Origin: CAZGXI01 sp964529715
Lineage (GTDB): Bacteria > Chloroflexota > Anaerolineae > Aggregatilineales > Ch27
Direction of reading: 5' to 3'
Assembly: GCA_964529715.1 (NCBI GenBank)
Contig: CAZGXI010000025.1
Span: 20,823 to 84,822 of the forward strand
DNA length: 64,000 nt
The notes under the pieces are model-generated. The model worked only from the letters and a program-made list of their open reading frames with translations. It did no database searches and was not told where the DNA came from. Positions 18,894-26,850 of the stretch are shown here, one piece after another. The first letter of the stretch is position 1. Every line of letters begins with the position of its first letter. A program made the translations under genes and the position numbers.

Positions 18894-18989
18894 TCGCAGG
18901 GGAGCTTGGGCCAACCAGGCTGAGAGGGCGCTTCAATGCGGCGCCGACCCTGGAGAACCTGATCCGGGTAATGCCGGCGTAGGGAGCGA
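18894..18989 (+). promoter_or_regulatory. TPP (thi-box) riboswitch
   Basis: The element shows both conserved thi-box cores: GGCTGAGAGGG near 18918-18928, and ACCTGATCCGGGTAATGCCG followed by GCGTAGGGAG near 18957-18986. The closing helix pairs TCGC at 18894-18897 with GCGA at 18986-18989. It lies between a strong promoter and an intrinsic terminator, in front of a thiamine pyrophosphokinase gene. TPP binding would therefore be expected to favour termination and shut down the thiamine salvage operon. Confidence 0.95.
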
Positions 18990-19012
18990 GGTCAACTCAG
19001 GTGTGTGTCAAG

Positions 19013-19039
19013 ACGCCGCCCCCTGCCGGGCGGCGTTTT
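19013..19039 (+). terminator. Riboswitch-controlled intrinsic terminator
   Basis: ACGCCGCCC (19013-19021) pairs perfectly with GGGCGGCGT (19028-19036) over a 6-nt loop, followed by TTTT. It begins 24 nt after the TPP aptamer and ends 20 nt before the likely start of the kinase gene: the expected layout of a transcription-terminating expression platform. Confidence 0.88.
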
Positions 19040-19059
19040 ACGTAGATAGGGAAGAGGGC

Positions 19060-19710
19060 TTGCGTGCACTGATCTTCGCCAACGGCGATCTCAACCCCGG
19101 CCCGCTGGTGGACGCGGCGCTGGCGTTCGCTTCGGAGGCGCTGATCGTAGCGGCGGACGGCGGCCTGCGGCATGTCGAGGCGTGTGGTTTGTCGCCGCAC
19201 GTGGTCATCGGCGATATGGATTCGTTGGCCGAATCGGACCTGAGGCGTTGTCAGGCGCAGGGCGCGGCGATTCTGCGCTATCCGGCAGCCAAAGACGAGA
19301 CCGACCTGGAACTGGCGCTCCTCTATGCGGCGGAGCAAGGTGCGGCCTGGCTGCGCGTGATCGGCGCCTCCGGCGACAGGCTGGATCAAACGCTGGGCAA
19401 TGTGTTGCTGCTCACGCTGCCGGCCTTGGCCGGGCGGGATGTGCGGCTGGCGGCAGGCCGACAAGCAGCCTGGTTGCTGCCGCCGGGGGAACATCTCTTG
19501 CAGGGGAACGCCGGCGACACCCTCTCGCTGATCCCGCTCGGTGGAGATGCGCAGGGCGTGCAGACGGACGGGTTAGTCTATCCGCTGCGGACTGAGCCGC
19601 TGCTGTTCGGCCCGGCGCGCGGCATGAGCAACGTATTCGCCGGTTCGACGGCCCGCGTGTGCCTGAACTCTGGCCTGCTGCTGGCCGTGCACACCTTAGG
19701 AAGGGCATAG
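19060..19710 (+). CDS. thiN: Thiamine pyrophosphokinase
   Basis: This 216-residue enzyme transfers pyrophosphate from ATP to thiamine, making TPP. Family motifs are present: ANGDLNPG at the start, VAADGGLRHV, VVIGDMDSL (metal and ATP site), KDETDLELAL, and GASGDRLDQTLGN. The frame stays open back to a GTG at 19003, but that start lies inside the upstream stem-loop region and gives a tail unlike the family. The TTG at 19060, with GAAGAGG just before it, places the first strand (RALIFANGD) at the N-terminus and is preferred. It is the first gene of the TPP-riboswitch operon; the next gene starts 38 nt later. Confidence 0.9.
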   Translation: MRALIFANGDLNPGPLVDAALAFASEALIVAADGGLRHVEACGLSPHVVIGDMDSLAESDLRRCQAQGAAILRYPAAKDETDLELALLYAAEQGAAWLRVIGASGDRLDQTLGNVLLLTLPALAGRDVRLAAGRQAAWLLPPGEHLLQGNAGDTLSLIPLGGDAQGVQTDGLVYPLRTEPLLFGPARGMSNVFAGSTARVCLNSGLLLAVHTLGRA

Positions 19711-19748
19711 GCAGCCAGACCAGCCAGCGGCTGCCTGAAGGAGCAGGC

Positions 19749-20042
19749 ATGAACGACAAACGTACTGTTACTGTTGCTGTCCAGGTTATTCCCTTGTGTG
19801 ACGATCCCTACCCGGTGGTGGATCATGCGATTGCCGCGATTGCCGCGACGGGCATCAAATATGAAGTCGGGCCGTTGGAGACGACGGTCGAGGGCGACAT
19901 CGATTCCGCGCTGGCGGCGGCCAAAGCAGCCCATCTGGCCTGTTTCGAGGCCGGGGCGGCGCGCGTCGTCACTCTGATCAAGATCGGGGATGCCGTCGGC
20001 GGCAGCACCATCGCGGATAAGGTAGGCAAATACCGCACATGA
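19749..20042 (+). CDS. Thiamine-binding protein, MTH1187/YkoF-like
   Basis: This 97-residue protein belongs to the MTH1187/DUF77 group of small ferredoxin-fold proteins that bind thiamine or its pyrimidine part. It has the typical VAVQVIPL first strand, IAATGIKYEVGPLETTVEGD, and a helix AKAAHLACFEAGAARVVTLIKIGD. The ATG is preceded by GAAGGAG at a good distance; an upstream in-frame ATG at 19659 overlaps the kinase gene and is not used. Its stop overlaps the permease start by 4 nt (ATGA), which suggests translational coupling. Context in a TPP-riboswitch operon supports a role in thiamine or precursor handling in the cytoplasm. Confidence 0.85.
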   Translation: MNDKRTVTVAVQVIPLCDDPYPVVDHAIAAIAATGIKYEVGPLETTVEGDIDSALAAAKAAHLACFEAGAARVVTLIKIGDAVGGSTIADKVGKYRT

Positions 20043-20848
20043 AAGACAGCCGTCGCAATCGCCGCCTGGCGCTGCATGTTGCGCCGTCTGCCGCGCTGGC
20101 GGTGGGATTGTTGATTGCGTGGGAGATCGGCGTCCACGTGACGCAAACTCCTGCCTGGCTACTGCCCGCGCCGAGTCGGATCGCGGCGGCGCTGGCCCGC
20201 ACCTGGCCGATCCTATGGCAGCACACGCTGCAAACCCTGTGGGAAGCCGTGTTGGGCCTGGGCGCGGCGCTGGCGGTAGGGGTGACGCTGGCGGCACTGA
20301 TGGATTTCTGGAGACCGTTGCGTCGCGCGCTCTACCCGCTGCTGATCGTTTCGCAGACGATCCCGCCGTTCGCCATTGCGCCGCTGCTGGTGATCTGGTT
20401 GGGCTTTGGCGTCGAGCCGAAAATCGTGGTGGTGGCACTAGTGTGCTTTTTCCCCATTGCCGTCAACACGGCAGACGGCCTGTTCGGCGCCGACCCGGAC
20501 TTGGTGGCATTGCTCAAGGCGATGGGGGCGTCTCGGCGGCAGATTTGGGCCAAGGTGCGTCTGCCGAGTGCGCTGCCTGCCTTCTTCGGCGGCCTGCGCA
20601 TCGCGGCGACGTATAGTGTCCTCGGCGCGATCTTCGGAGAATGGGTCGGCGCACGCAGCGGCCTAGGGATTTATCTTCAGCGGTCGTTCAGCGCCAGTCT
20701 CACGGATCAGGTCTTTGCCACCATCGTCGTGATCGCCGCGCTGAGCATGGCTCTGTTTGGCGCGATCTTGTTGATCGAGCGACTGGCTTTGCCCTGGTAT
20801 TTTTCTGCTGCACGAGAAGAAGCCTGGACAGAGCCGGGGATTTATTGA
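20039..20848 (+). CDS. ABC transporter permease for thiamine precursor (ThiX-like)
   Basis: This 269-residue integral membrane protein of the SsuC/TauC/ThiX type (BPD_transp_1 fold) has about six hydrophobic segments, the first at residues 15-35. The coupling-helix EAA motif reads LLKAMGASRRQIWAKVRLPSA near 160-180. It pairs with the substrate-binding lipoprotein at 21824 and the ATPase at 22961. It overlaps the previous gene by ATGA. By context the substrate is thiamine or a pyrimidine (HMP) precursor; the fold alone cannot separate this from alkanesulfonate or taurine uptake. Confidence 0.88.
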   Translation: MKDSRRNRRLALHVAPSAALAVGLLIAWEIGVHVTQTPAWLLPAPSRIAAALARTWPILWQHTLQTLWEAVLGLGAALAVGVTLAALMDFWRPLRRALYPLLIVSQTIPPFAIAPLLVIWLGFGVEPKIVVVALVCFFPIAVNTADGLFGADPDLVALLKAMGASRRQIWAKVRLPSALPAFFGGLRIAATYSVLGAIFGEWVGARSGLGIYLQRSFSASLTDQVFATIVVIAALSMALFGAILLIERLALPWYFSAAREEAWTEPGIY

Positions 20849-20905
20849 ACCCAACCATGTGGTGTGAAATCGCACAACATAGCATCTAAACAAGGAAGAA
20901 CAGCA

Positions 20906-21784
20906 ATGCACATTGTCAGTGATCGTGGCATGGACCTGTCGGCACAGCAGATGTTCGGTCTGGACAACATCCATCTGGTGCCGCTGCTGCTGACTCTGGA
21001 CGGCAAAACGTACCGCAGCGGCGAGGACATCCAGCCGGAGGAGTTTTATCGCCTGCTCGAAATGACCGACAGTTTCCCGACGACCTCCCAGCCGTCGGCG
21101 GGCGACTTCGCCGATGTCTATCGCCGACTGGCCGAGAGCGATCCTGACATCCTCTCGATCCACATCTCATCTGGCTTGAGCGGCACGATCAACGCGGCCA
21201 GGGCAGGAGCAAGACAGGTCCCCGAAGCCAACGTCACCATCATCGACACCAAGACGCTTTCGGCAGCGCAGGGGTGGCAGGTGGAGGCGGCAGCTCACGC
21301 GATCAAGGCGGGCTGGTCGAAAGGGCGCGTTCTCGAACTGCTGGAGCGCATCGAGGCCGCCACAGACACGGTGTTCACGCTCGATGACCTCAAATATCTG
21401 ATTCATGGTGGGCGCATCAGCCACCTCAAGGGGCTGTTAGCCTCGGTGTTGCGCATCAAGCCACTGATCGGTGTGGATAAGCCCGACGGCAAGTATGGCC
21501 AACGTGGACAGGCGCGCACCTTTAGCAAGGCGCTGAAAGCCATCGCCGACACGATCACCCGGCATCACCCGCCCGGCAGCGCGCTGCGGATGCAGGTGAT
21601 GCACGCCCACAATCCGGCGGGCGCGGCGATGCTGCGTGAATATCTAGACGACCTGTTCAGGTGTACCTGGCTGCCGGTCGGCCCGATTGCGCCGGTGCTT
21701 GGGGCGCACACCGGCCCCAGTCTGGTCGGCGTGGCTTATGCGCCGATGGCCGTGTTCGATGATCTACCCTGGGAGGCGGGGTGA
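20906..21784 (+). CDS. DegV family fatty-acid-binding protein
   Basis: This 292-residue DegV protein has IVSDRGMDL near the N-terminus, a TSQPSAGDF motif (about 70-78), HISSGLSGTINAA (about 98-110), VTIIDTKTLS, and the C-terminal GPSLVGVAY. DegV proteins bind a fatty acid between two domains, and some hand it to fatty-acid kinase. The ATG at 20906 follows AAGGAAG; an in-frame ATG at 20864 lacks a ribosome site. It lies between the permease and the binding-protein gene of the thiamine transporter on the same strand, so it seems part of that operon. A role in thiamine uptake is not known for this family. Confidence 0.9.
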   Translation: MHIVSDRGMDLSAQQMFGLDNIHLVPLLLTLDGKTYRSGEDIQPEEFYRLLEMTDSFPTTSQPSAGDFADVYRRLAESDPDILSIHISSGLSGTINAARAGARQVPEANVTIIDTKTLSAAQGWQVEAAAHAIKAGWSKGRVLELLERIEAATDTVFTLDDLKYLIHGGRISHLKGLLASVLRIKPLIGVDKPDGKYGQRGQARTFSKALKAIADTITRHHPPGSALRMQVMHAHNPAGAAMLREYLDDLFRCTWLPVGPIAPVLGAHTGPSLVGVAYAPMAVFDDLPWEAG

Positions 21785-21823
21785 GTCCGCAGAGGGGTGT
21801 CAACATCGGAGGAGAATAGCGGG

Positions 21824-22864
21824 ATGAAACACAACGGTTTTGCATTGATCGTGTTCCTGGCGGCGCTACTGTTGGCGGCCTGTGGGCAGCCGGCGGTCCA
21901 GTCGCCAACCGGGGAAGTGGCAGAAACGTCTGAACCGGAAGCTGCCACGCCCGGCGGCCTGATGCCGGTCACAGTGATGCTGGACTGGGTGCCTAATACC
22001 AATCACATCGGTCTGTTCGTGGCAGAGGCCAACGGCTACTTTGCCGATCAGGGCCTCGAGGTCGAGATCATCCAGCCCGCCGATACGCCGGTGGAGCAGG
22101 TGGTTGCCAGTGGCGCGGCGGGCTTCGGCGTGAGCTATCAGGAGCAGGTGACGTTCAGCCGGACGGCGGGCGTGCCGATTGTATCGGTGGCTGCTGTCAT
22201 TCAGCACAACACCTCCGGCTTCGCGGCACTGGCAGAGAAGGGCATCGAAACCCCCGCCGATCTGGCTGGGCTGCGCTACGGCGCGTTCGGCTCGCCTATC
22301 GAGGATGCCACCCTGGGGTTGCTGTTAAGTTGTTTCGGTGCGGATGCTTCGACCATCGATATGATCAACGTGGGCTACGATCTGATGCCGCTGCTGGAGC
22401 GCGGCGAGATTGACTTCGCCTGGATTTTCTATGCCTGGGACGGCCTTCGCGCCGAACAGCAGGGCATCGATCTAGACATCCTGATGTTGGCCGATTACGC
22501 CGATTGTGTGCCGGATTACTACACACCCGTGCTGATCGCGGGGGAGCCGTTGCTGCAAGAAAATCCCGACCTGGCGCGGGCGTTCCTGGCGGCGGTGGCG
22601 CGGGGATACACCTTCGCCGCAGAAAATCCACAAGCAGCGGCGGACATCCTGGTCGCTGCTGCGCCCGAACTGGAAGCCGAAGCCGATTTGGTGCGGGCCA
22701 GTCTGGAATGGCTGGGGCCGCGCTTCCAGGACGACGCGCCGCGCTGGGGCGAGCAGTCGCTCGACGTGTGGCGGCGCTACGCCGATTTCCTGCTGAATAG
22801 CGGTGTGTTGCAGGGCGAGTTTGACCCGGTGGCGGCGTTCAGTAACGCCTATCTGCCGGAATAG
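21824..22864 (+). CDS. ABC transporter substrate-binding lipoprotein, NMT1/THI5-like (ThiY-like)
   Basis: This 346-residue lipoprotein has a signal peptide ending in LLAACGQ (lipobox cysteine near residue 21) and a short linker. The NMT1/THI5-like fold follows: VTVMLDWVPNTNHIGLFVAEANGYF (in part), then QPADTPVEQVVASGAAGFGVSYQEQ. This family binds the pyrimidine precursors of thiamine such as HMP or formyl-amino-HMP. GGAGGAG sits 9 nt before the chosen ATG; an upstream in-frame ATG at 21797 is weaker. In the TPP-riboswitch operon it should deliver a thiamine precursor to the permease and ATPase genes on either side. Confidence 0.9.
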   Translation: MKHNGFALIVFLAALLLAACGQPAVQSPTGEVAETSEPEAATPGGLMPVTVMLDWVPNTNHIGLFVAEANGYFADQGLEVEIIQPADTPVEQVVASGAAGFGVSYQEQVTFSRTAGVPIVSVAAVIQHNTSGFAALAEKGIETPADLAGLRYGAFGSPIEDATLGLLLSCFGADASTIDMINVGYDLMPLLERGEIDFAWIFYAWDGLRAEQQGIDLDILMLADYADCVPDYYTPVLIAGEPLLQENPDLARAFLAAVARGYTFAAENPQAAADILVAAAPELEAEADLVRASLEWLGPRFQDDAPRWGEQSLDVWRRYADFLLNSGVLQGEFDPVAAFSNAYLPE

Positions 22865-22867
22865 CGC

Positions 22868-22950
22868 TTGGTGGTTAGTCGTTAGCTGTTGGCTTTGCGA
22901 TTGAGGCAAAAACGGCTAAAAGCCAACCGCTAACGGCTAATCGCTGAAAG
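22868..22950. repeat. Degenerate GTTAGC/GCTAAC tandem-word tract
   Basis: The gap between the binding protein and ATPase genes is filled with short related words on both strands: GGTTAGTCGTTAGCTGTTGGC, then GGCTAAAAGCCAACCGCTAACGGCTAATCGCTGAAAGC in pieces. The halves can fold back on each other. Similar tracts occur near 31990, 34880, 47125 and 49465. Confidence 0.6.
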
Positions 22951-22960
22951 CGGAGTGCTG

Positions 22961-23743
22961 ATGACTGAGAGCTTGCAGCTTTACCAGGTTAGCAAGACCT
23001 TTTACGATGGGGCCGAACCCCTGCCCGTGCTGGATTCGCTCAGCTTGCAGGCGGGCAGGGGGGAGTTCGTTGTGCTCATCGGGCCGAGTGGCTCCGGCAA
23101 GAGCACTATCTTCAACCTGATCACCGGCCTGTTGCGCCCGGATACAGGCGACATTCGGCTGGATGGCGAGTCCATCGTCGGGCGGACGGGGCGGGTGGGG
23201 TATATGCCGCAGCGCGACCTGCTGCTGCCCTGGCGCTCGGTGCTGGATAACGTGATCCTGGGGCCGGAACTGGCCGGGCGTTCCCGTCAGGAGGCCAGGG
23301 CGCGGGCACGGGCGTTGTTGCCGCGCTTTGGGCTGGACGGATTCGGGGAGGCCTATCCGGCGGCGTTATCCGGCGGGATGCGTCAGCGGGCCGCGTTGCT
23401 GCGCACCTTCCTCTGTGAACGGGATGTGATTTTGCTGGATGAGCCGTTCGGCGCGCTGGACGCCCTGACGCGCGGCGGTTTGCAGACCTGGCTGCTGGAT
23501 GTGTGGGCCGAGTTCCGCCCGACCATTCTATTCATCACCCACGACATTCAGGAGGCGGTGTTGCTGGCGGACCGCGTGCTGGTGCTCAGTGCGCGCCCGG
23601 CGCGCGTGACCCTGGAAGTGCCGGTGACGTTGCCCCGCCCGCGCCGTCCGGTGGACCCGGCGTTCGTTGCCCTAGAAGCGCGTCTGCTGGAGGTGCTGTC
23701 GATGAACGGTCTGTCACACGACACAGGGAAGCCGATCCCATGA
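22961..23743 (+). CDS. ABC transporter ATP-binding protein (ThiZ-like)
   Basis: This 260-residue ATPase has Walker A GPSGSGKST (about 45-53), Q-loop MPQRDLLLPWRS, signature LSGGMRQRAALLR, Walker B VILLDEPFGALD and the switch histidine in FITHDIQEAV. The sequence is typical of the SsuB/TauB/ThiZ group that pairs with the permease at 20039. The ATG at 22961 follows a GGAG; a GTG two codons earlier is also in frame. The stop overlaps the next start by ATGA. It energises uptake of the ligand of the ThiY-like lipoprotein from the cytoplasmic face of the membrane. Confidence 0.92.
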   Translation: MTESLQLYQVSKTFYDGAEPLPVLDSLSLQAGRGEFVVLIGPSGSGKSTIFNLITGLLRPDTGDIRLDGESIVGRTGRVGYMPQRDLLLPWRSVLDNVILGPELAGRSRQEARARARALLPRFGLDGFGEAYPAALSGGMRQRAALLRTFLCERDVILLDEPFGALDALTRGGLQTWLLDVWAEFRPTILFITHDIQEAVLLADRVLVLSARPARVTLEVPVTLPRPRRPVDPAFVALEARLLEVLSMNGLSHDTGKPIP

Positions 23744-24216
23744 GCGCGATCACGGTGATCAAGCTGGATCACGCCGGGGTGGAGCAGCGGCGCTATAGCG
23801 GGCGTGTGCTGGCGTGCGGCGAGACATGGGTGCAGTTGGAGGCGTCTTTTAACCTGCCAGAAGTCGATGTGGCGGGCATGATCTTTCGGCAGGGGGATCG
23901 CTTTGTCGAGTGGTTTTACACCGACCGCTGGTATAACATTTTCGAGATTCACGATCGGGACGGCGATCAACTCAAAGGCTGGTATTGCAACGTGTGCCGT
24001 CCGGCCCGGCTGGGCGACGGCGAGATCAGCGCGGAAGACCTGGCGCTCGATCTGCTGGTGTGGCCGGACGGGCGGCAGGTCGTGCTGGACGAGGACGAAT
24101 TCGCCGCCCTTCCGTTGGAGGAAACGGACCGGGCGGCGGCGTTGACGGCGCTGTATGCGCTGCGACGAATGGTTGCCCGGCGGGAACCGCCTTTCGACAC
24201 GCCGGGAAGGTTCTGA
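23740..24216 (+). CDS. DUF402 family protein
   Basis: This 158-residue protein shows the DUF402 layout: a beta-rich N-terminus, EWFYTDRWYNIFEIHD (conserved Tyr/Asp-rich core near 58-73), GWYCNVCRPA, then an acidic strand DLALDLLVWPDG and DEDEFAALPL. DUF402 members that have been studied hydrolyse nucleotide di- or triphosphates or CMP-phosphonates with metal ions. It overlaps the ATPase gene by ATGA, so it belongs to the thiamine operon, where a phosphatase acting on a thiamine or nucleotide phosphate is possible but unproven. It is the last gene of the unit; the next gene is convergent. Confidence 0.78.
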   Translation: MSAITVIKLDHAGVEQRRYSGRVLACGETWVQLEASFNLPEVDVAGMIFRQGDRFVEWFYTDRWYNIFEIHDRDGDQLKGWYCNVCRPARLGDGEISAEDLALDLLVWPDGRQVVLDEDEFAALPLEETDRAAALTALYALRRMVARREPPFDTPGRF

Positions 24217-24267
24217 ACACAATGCAGCGGCGGTTTGGTCCACCGCTGCTCTTTTTCGATCACCTGC

Positions 24268-24765
24268 TTACCGTTCGGGCATGGCCTCCGGCGCCCGGTC
24301 GATCATCTGGACGTTTTCGAGTTCGTCCGGGCGGATCAAAATGACCCGCGCGCGGACGTTCTGCATCACTTTTTGCGCCACGCTGCCGAACAGCATCCGG
24401 GAAAGCCCCGTTCGCCCATGCGTGGACATCACCACCAGGTCGATGTTCTCCGCGTCCACGAAATCACAGATTGCGTCGGCGGGCGAGCGCCCTTCGAGGA
24501 TGACATAGCGCGCGTTGACGCCTTCCTGACGCAGTTGGTTGCGCAAACTCACCAGATACCCTTCGATGTACGCCCTGGACTGCTCGGCGATGCGGCCCAT
24601 GCCGGCCAGCGCGATCTGGTCGGCGTACTCGATAACCGGGGATTGATAGACATGCAGCAGAATCAGTTCGGAGTGGTGTTTGCGGGCGATCTGGGCGGCT
24701 TGGGGGATAGCGGCTTTGGCCCAGGTGGAACAATCAAGCGGTACAACAATCTGTCGATAGGTCAT
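24268..24765 (-). CDS. Universal stress protein, UspA family
   Basis: This is a 165-residue single Usp domain. It begins RQIVVPLDCSTWAKAA, has ELILLHVY, and carries the ATP-binding type loop STHGRTGLSRMLFGSVAQKV near 115-134, followed by the ILIRP strand. This G-x2-G-x9-G-S pattern marks the nucleotide-binding subgroup. It stands alone, transcribed toward the thiamine operon. Its upstream region holds a good promoter that overlaps a 13-nt palindrome, suggesting specific repression or activation. Confidence 0.9.
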   Translation of the reverse strand: MTYRQIVVPLDCSTWAKAAIPQAAQIARKHHSELILLHVYQSPVIEYADQIALAGMGRIAEQSRAYIEGYLVSLRNQLRQEGVNARYVILEGRSPADAICDFVDAENIDLVVMSTHGRTGLSRMLFGSVAQKVMQNVRARVILIRPDELENVQMIDRAPEAMPER

Positions 24766-24805
24766 GTTCCCATTACCTTGTGAGCGAATCCCTTACCCTA
24801 CTTTA

Positions 24806-24834
24806 ATTGTGCATCATGCACCATTGCTTGTCAA
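24806..24834 (-). promoter_or_regulatory. Promoter with palindromic operator-like site before uspA-type gene
   Basis: On the minus strand TTGACA (24834-24829) and CACAAT (24811-24806) are 17 nt apart, 41 nt ahead of the start codon. A 13-nt palindrome, GTGCATCATGCAC at 24809-24821, covers part of the -10 box and the spacer, the position expected of an operator. Confidence 0.55.
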
Positions 24835-24927
24835 GTAAGATTGTGTGACATGTACGATTATCCCTGAAGGATCGTCAGGAAGACAATGTAGTGTTAAGAT
24901 ATTGGATTGTTGAGATGAACAAGCCGC

Positions 24928-25782
24928 TTATCTGTGGAGCAGGGCGCTGAAGTCGAAGCCGTCCCAGGTGCCGGTCAGGGCAAAGCGGAGCGCGTCGATC
25001 CCGCCGACGACGGCAAATGCAAACGCCAGGCCCGCCAGGATGGGCAGCAGCAGATCACGCCGGGAGCGCAGGCTGTTTTCGCGCCGGGTCAGGCTGACGA
25101 ACAGGACCGCGCCGACCATCATCAATACCACCAGCGGCCCCGCCGCGCTGAGCAAGCCGAAGATCAGCAGCGCCGCCGGGCTGTTCAGCAGCACCAGTGT
25201 GTCCGCCAGCCCGATCACGATCAGCAGACCACCCAGTTCTGCCAGCGATTTGATCGGCGGGGCGTCTTGCGGCGCAGCCCAGACGGTGGAGTTAAAGGCA
25301 GGCAGCAGCAAACCGATCATGCCGACGCCGGTCAGTGATCCTGTGATCAGCCGCAGCCAGTTCTGTGGTTCGTATAGTCCGGTGAAGCCGGGAAACAGGT
25401 GCAGGTAGCTGTTGATCCCATCGACGGCCAGGAGCAAGACGAACATGCCCAGCAATGCCAGTACGCGCAGTGGCGGCAGACGGGCTGCGCGGCCCCGTCC
25501 ACCCGCGATCAACATCCCCAAACCGATCATCACACCCATGTACATCCCCGTGCAGCGGGCACACAGTGGCAAGGGGGTGCCGTGTAGCAGAAAGGATCGA
25601 TCCGCGATGCGGTGGCACACGGCGTAGCCGATGGCATTTGCTTTGCCCCAGATGCCGTCTGGCGTGCCCATCCACCACAGGCCCAGGATCAGGGCAGTCA
25701 GGGCTAGGATCAGCCACACCGTTGTGCGGCGGTAGGGGCGAAAAAGTTTTGAGTTTTGAGTTTTGAGTTCTGAGTCAAGCAT
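24928..25782 (-). CDS. DUF2085 membrane protein
   Basis: This 284-residue membrane protein has the DUF2085 signature: AVCHRIADRSFLLHG then PLCARCTGMYMG, with paired Cys/His residues suggestive of metal or haem binding, followed by about seven hydrophobic segments. The function of the family is not known. The first 12 residues (MLDSELKTQNSK) are encoded by a GAGTTTTGAG tandem repeat, and the real start could be internal, because no strong ribosome site precedes this ATG. It is divergent from the epimerase gene and shares a short intergenic region with mirrored -10 boxes. Confidence 0.78.
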   Translation of the reverse strand: MLDSELKTQNSKLFRPYRRTTVWLILALTALILGLWWMGTPDGIWGKANAIGYAVCHRIADRSFLLHGTPLPLCARCTGMYMGVMIGLGMLIAGGRGRAARLPPLRVLALLGMFVLLLAVDGINSYLHLFPGFTGLYEPQNWLRLITGSLTGVGMIGLLLPAFNSTVWAAPQDAPPIKSLAELGGLLIVIGLADTLVLLNSPAALLIFGLLSAAGPLVVLMMVGAVLFVSLTRRENSLRSRRDLLLPILAGLAFAFAVVGGIDALRFALTGTWDGFDFSALLHR

Positions 25783-25822
25783 GGGCGTTCGCTTGGGTAG
25801 CTTTTCGTTAGGCTATTGTCGG

Positions 25823-25861
25823 ATTATAGCAGCTTACGCGGCGGCGGATGCCTGCTATAAT
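25823..25861. promoter_or_regulatory. Divergent promoter region with mirrored -10 boxes
   Basis: ATTATAGCAG (25823-25832) and CTGCTATAAT (25852-25861) form a perfect 10-bp inverted repeat around a 19-nt spacer. Each arm contains a consensus TATAAT, one reading toward the DUF2085 gene and one toward the epimerase gene. Clear -35 boxes are lacking. Confidence 0.5.
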
Positions 25862-25896
25862 CGAAATGCAAAAATCAAGATTGAGGAAAATACCGG

Positions 25897-26850
25897 ATGC
25901 GTTGTTTAATTACCGGCGGGGCGGGCTTTTTGGGATCGGCACTGGCGAATCGCTTGGCTGAGGGTGGTCACGAGGTGCGCGTCATCGACGACCTGAGTGC
26001 GGGCAGCGAGGCCAACCTTTCGCCCAAAGTGATGTTTGTCCGGGGCGATGTGAACGACAAGCCCCGTCTGTGGAGTTTGCTCCAGGGCATCGAGTGTGTC
26101 TATCATCTGGCAGCGCGGGTGCGTGTGCCGGAGAGCCTGGAATATCCCCGCGAATACAATGCCGTTAACGTCGGTGGCACGGTGAGCGTGCTGGAGGCCA
26201 TGCGCGACGTGGGGGTCAAGCGCGTCGTCTTTACCTCGTCGGGCGCGGTCTACGGTGAGCAGGCTGCACAGCCGCTGTCTGAAAACCTCCCGCCCGACCC
26301 GCGTTCGCCTTATGCCGTGAGCAAGCTGGCCTCCGAATTCTATGTGCGCACCATTGGCGCGCTGTGGGGGATGGAGACGGTCAGCCTGCGCATCTTCAAC
26401 GCCTATGGGCCGGGCCAGCCATTGCCACCGTCCTTTCCCCCGGTGATTCCGTCCTTTTTGCGGCAGGCGCTGACCGGCGGCAGCCTGGTGATCTACGGCA
26501 ACGGGAGCAACACGCGCGATTACGTCTATATCGACGACGTGGTGGACGCTCTGGTCGCCGCTGCAACTGCGCCAGGCGTGGACCGGCTGGTAATCAATGT
26601 GGGCAGCGGCGTAGAGACCAGCACCGACGCGCTGGCGCACCTGGTCGGGCGCGTGATCGGTAAACTGGTCGAGCCGCTGTATTCGCGGCAGACCTCCGGC
26701 GGCGTCTCGCGGATGTGTGCCGATCTGGCGCTGGCGCGGGAAAAGCTGGCTTACACGCCCAGGATTTCGCTGGAAGATGGCCTACGCCGCACCGTAGAAC
26801 TTGACCCACGCTTCAGCCCTGCTGCACAAAAGGTCCCGGCGGGGCGGTGA
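25897..26850 (+). CDS. NAD-dependent nucleotide-sugar epimerase/dehydratase
   Basis: This 317-residue extended short-chain dehydrogenase has an N-terminal NAD motif GGAGFLGSALA (7-17), Asp near the end of the second strand (VIDDLS), YHLAARVRVPES, catalytic TSSGAVYG and YAVSK (Tyr/Lys pair), and RIFNAYGPGQ for the sugar-nucleotide side. It is closest to UDP-glucose 4-epimerase-like enzymes. GAGGAAA lies before the ATG. The TATAAT at 25856-25861 suits its own promoter. Substrate cannot be set by sequence alone; precursors for surface polysaccharide are likely, given the flippase gene downstream. Confidence 0.85.
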   Translation: MRCLITGGAGFLGSALANRLAEGGHEVRVIDDLSAGSEANLSPKVMFVRGDVNDKPRLWSLLQGIECVYHLAARVRVPESLEYPREYNAVNVGGTVSVLEAMRDVGVKRVVFTSSGAVYGEQAAQPLSENLPPDPRSPYAVSKLASEFYVRTIGALWGMETVSLRIFNAYGPGQPLPPSFPPVIPSFLRQALTGGSLVIYGNGSNTRDYVYIDDVVDALVAAATAPGVDRLVINVGSGVETSTDALAHLVGRVIGKLVEPLYSRQTSGGVSRMCADLALAREKLAYTPRISLEDGLRRTVELDPRFSPAAQKVPAGR

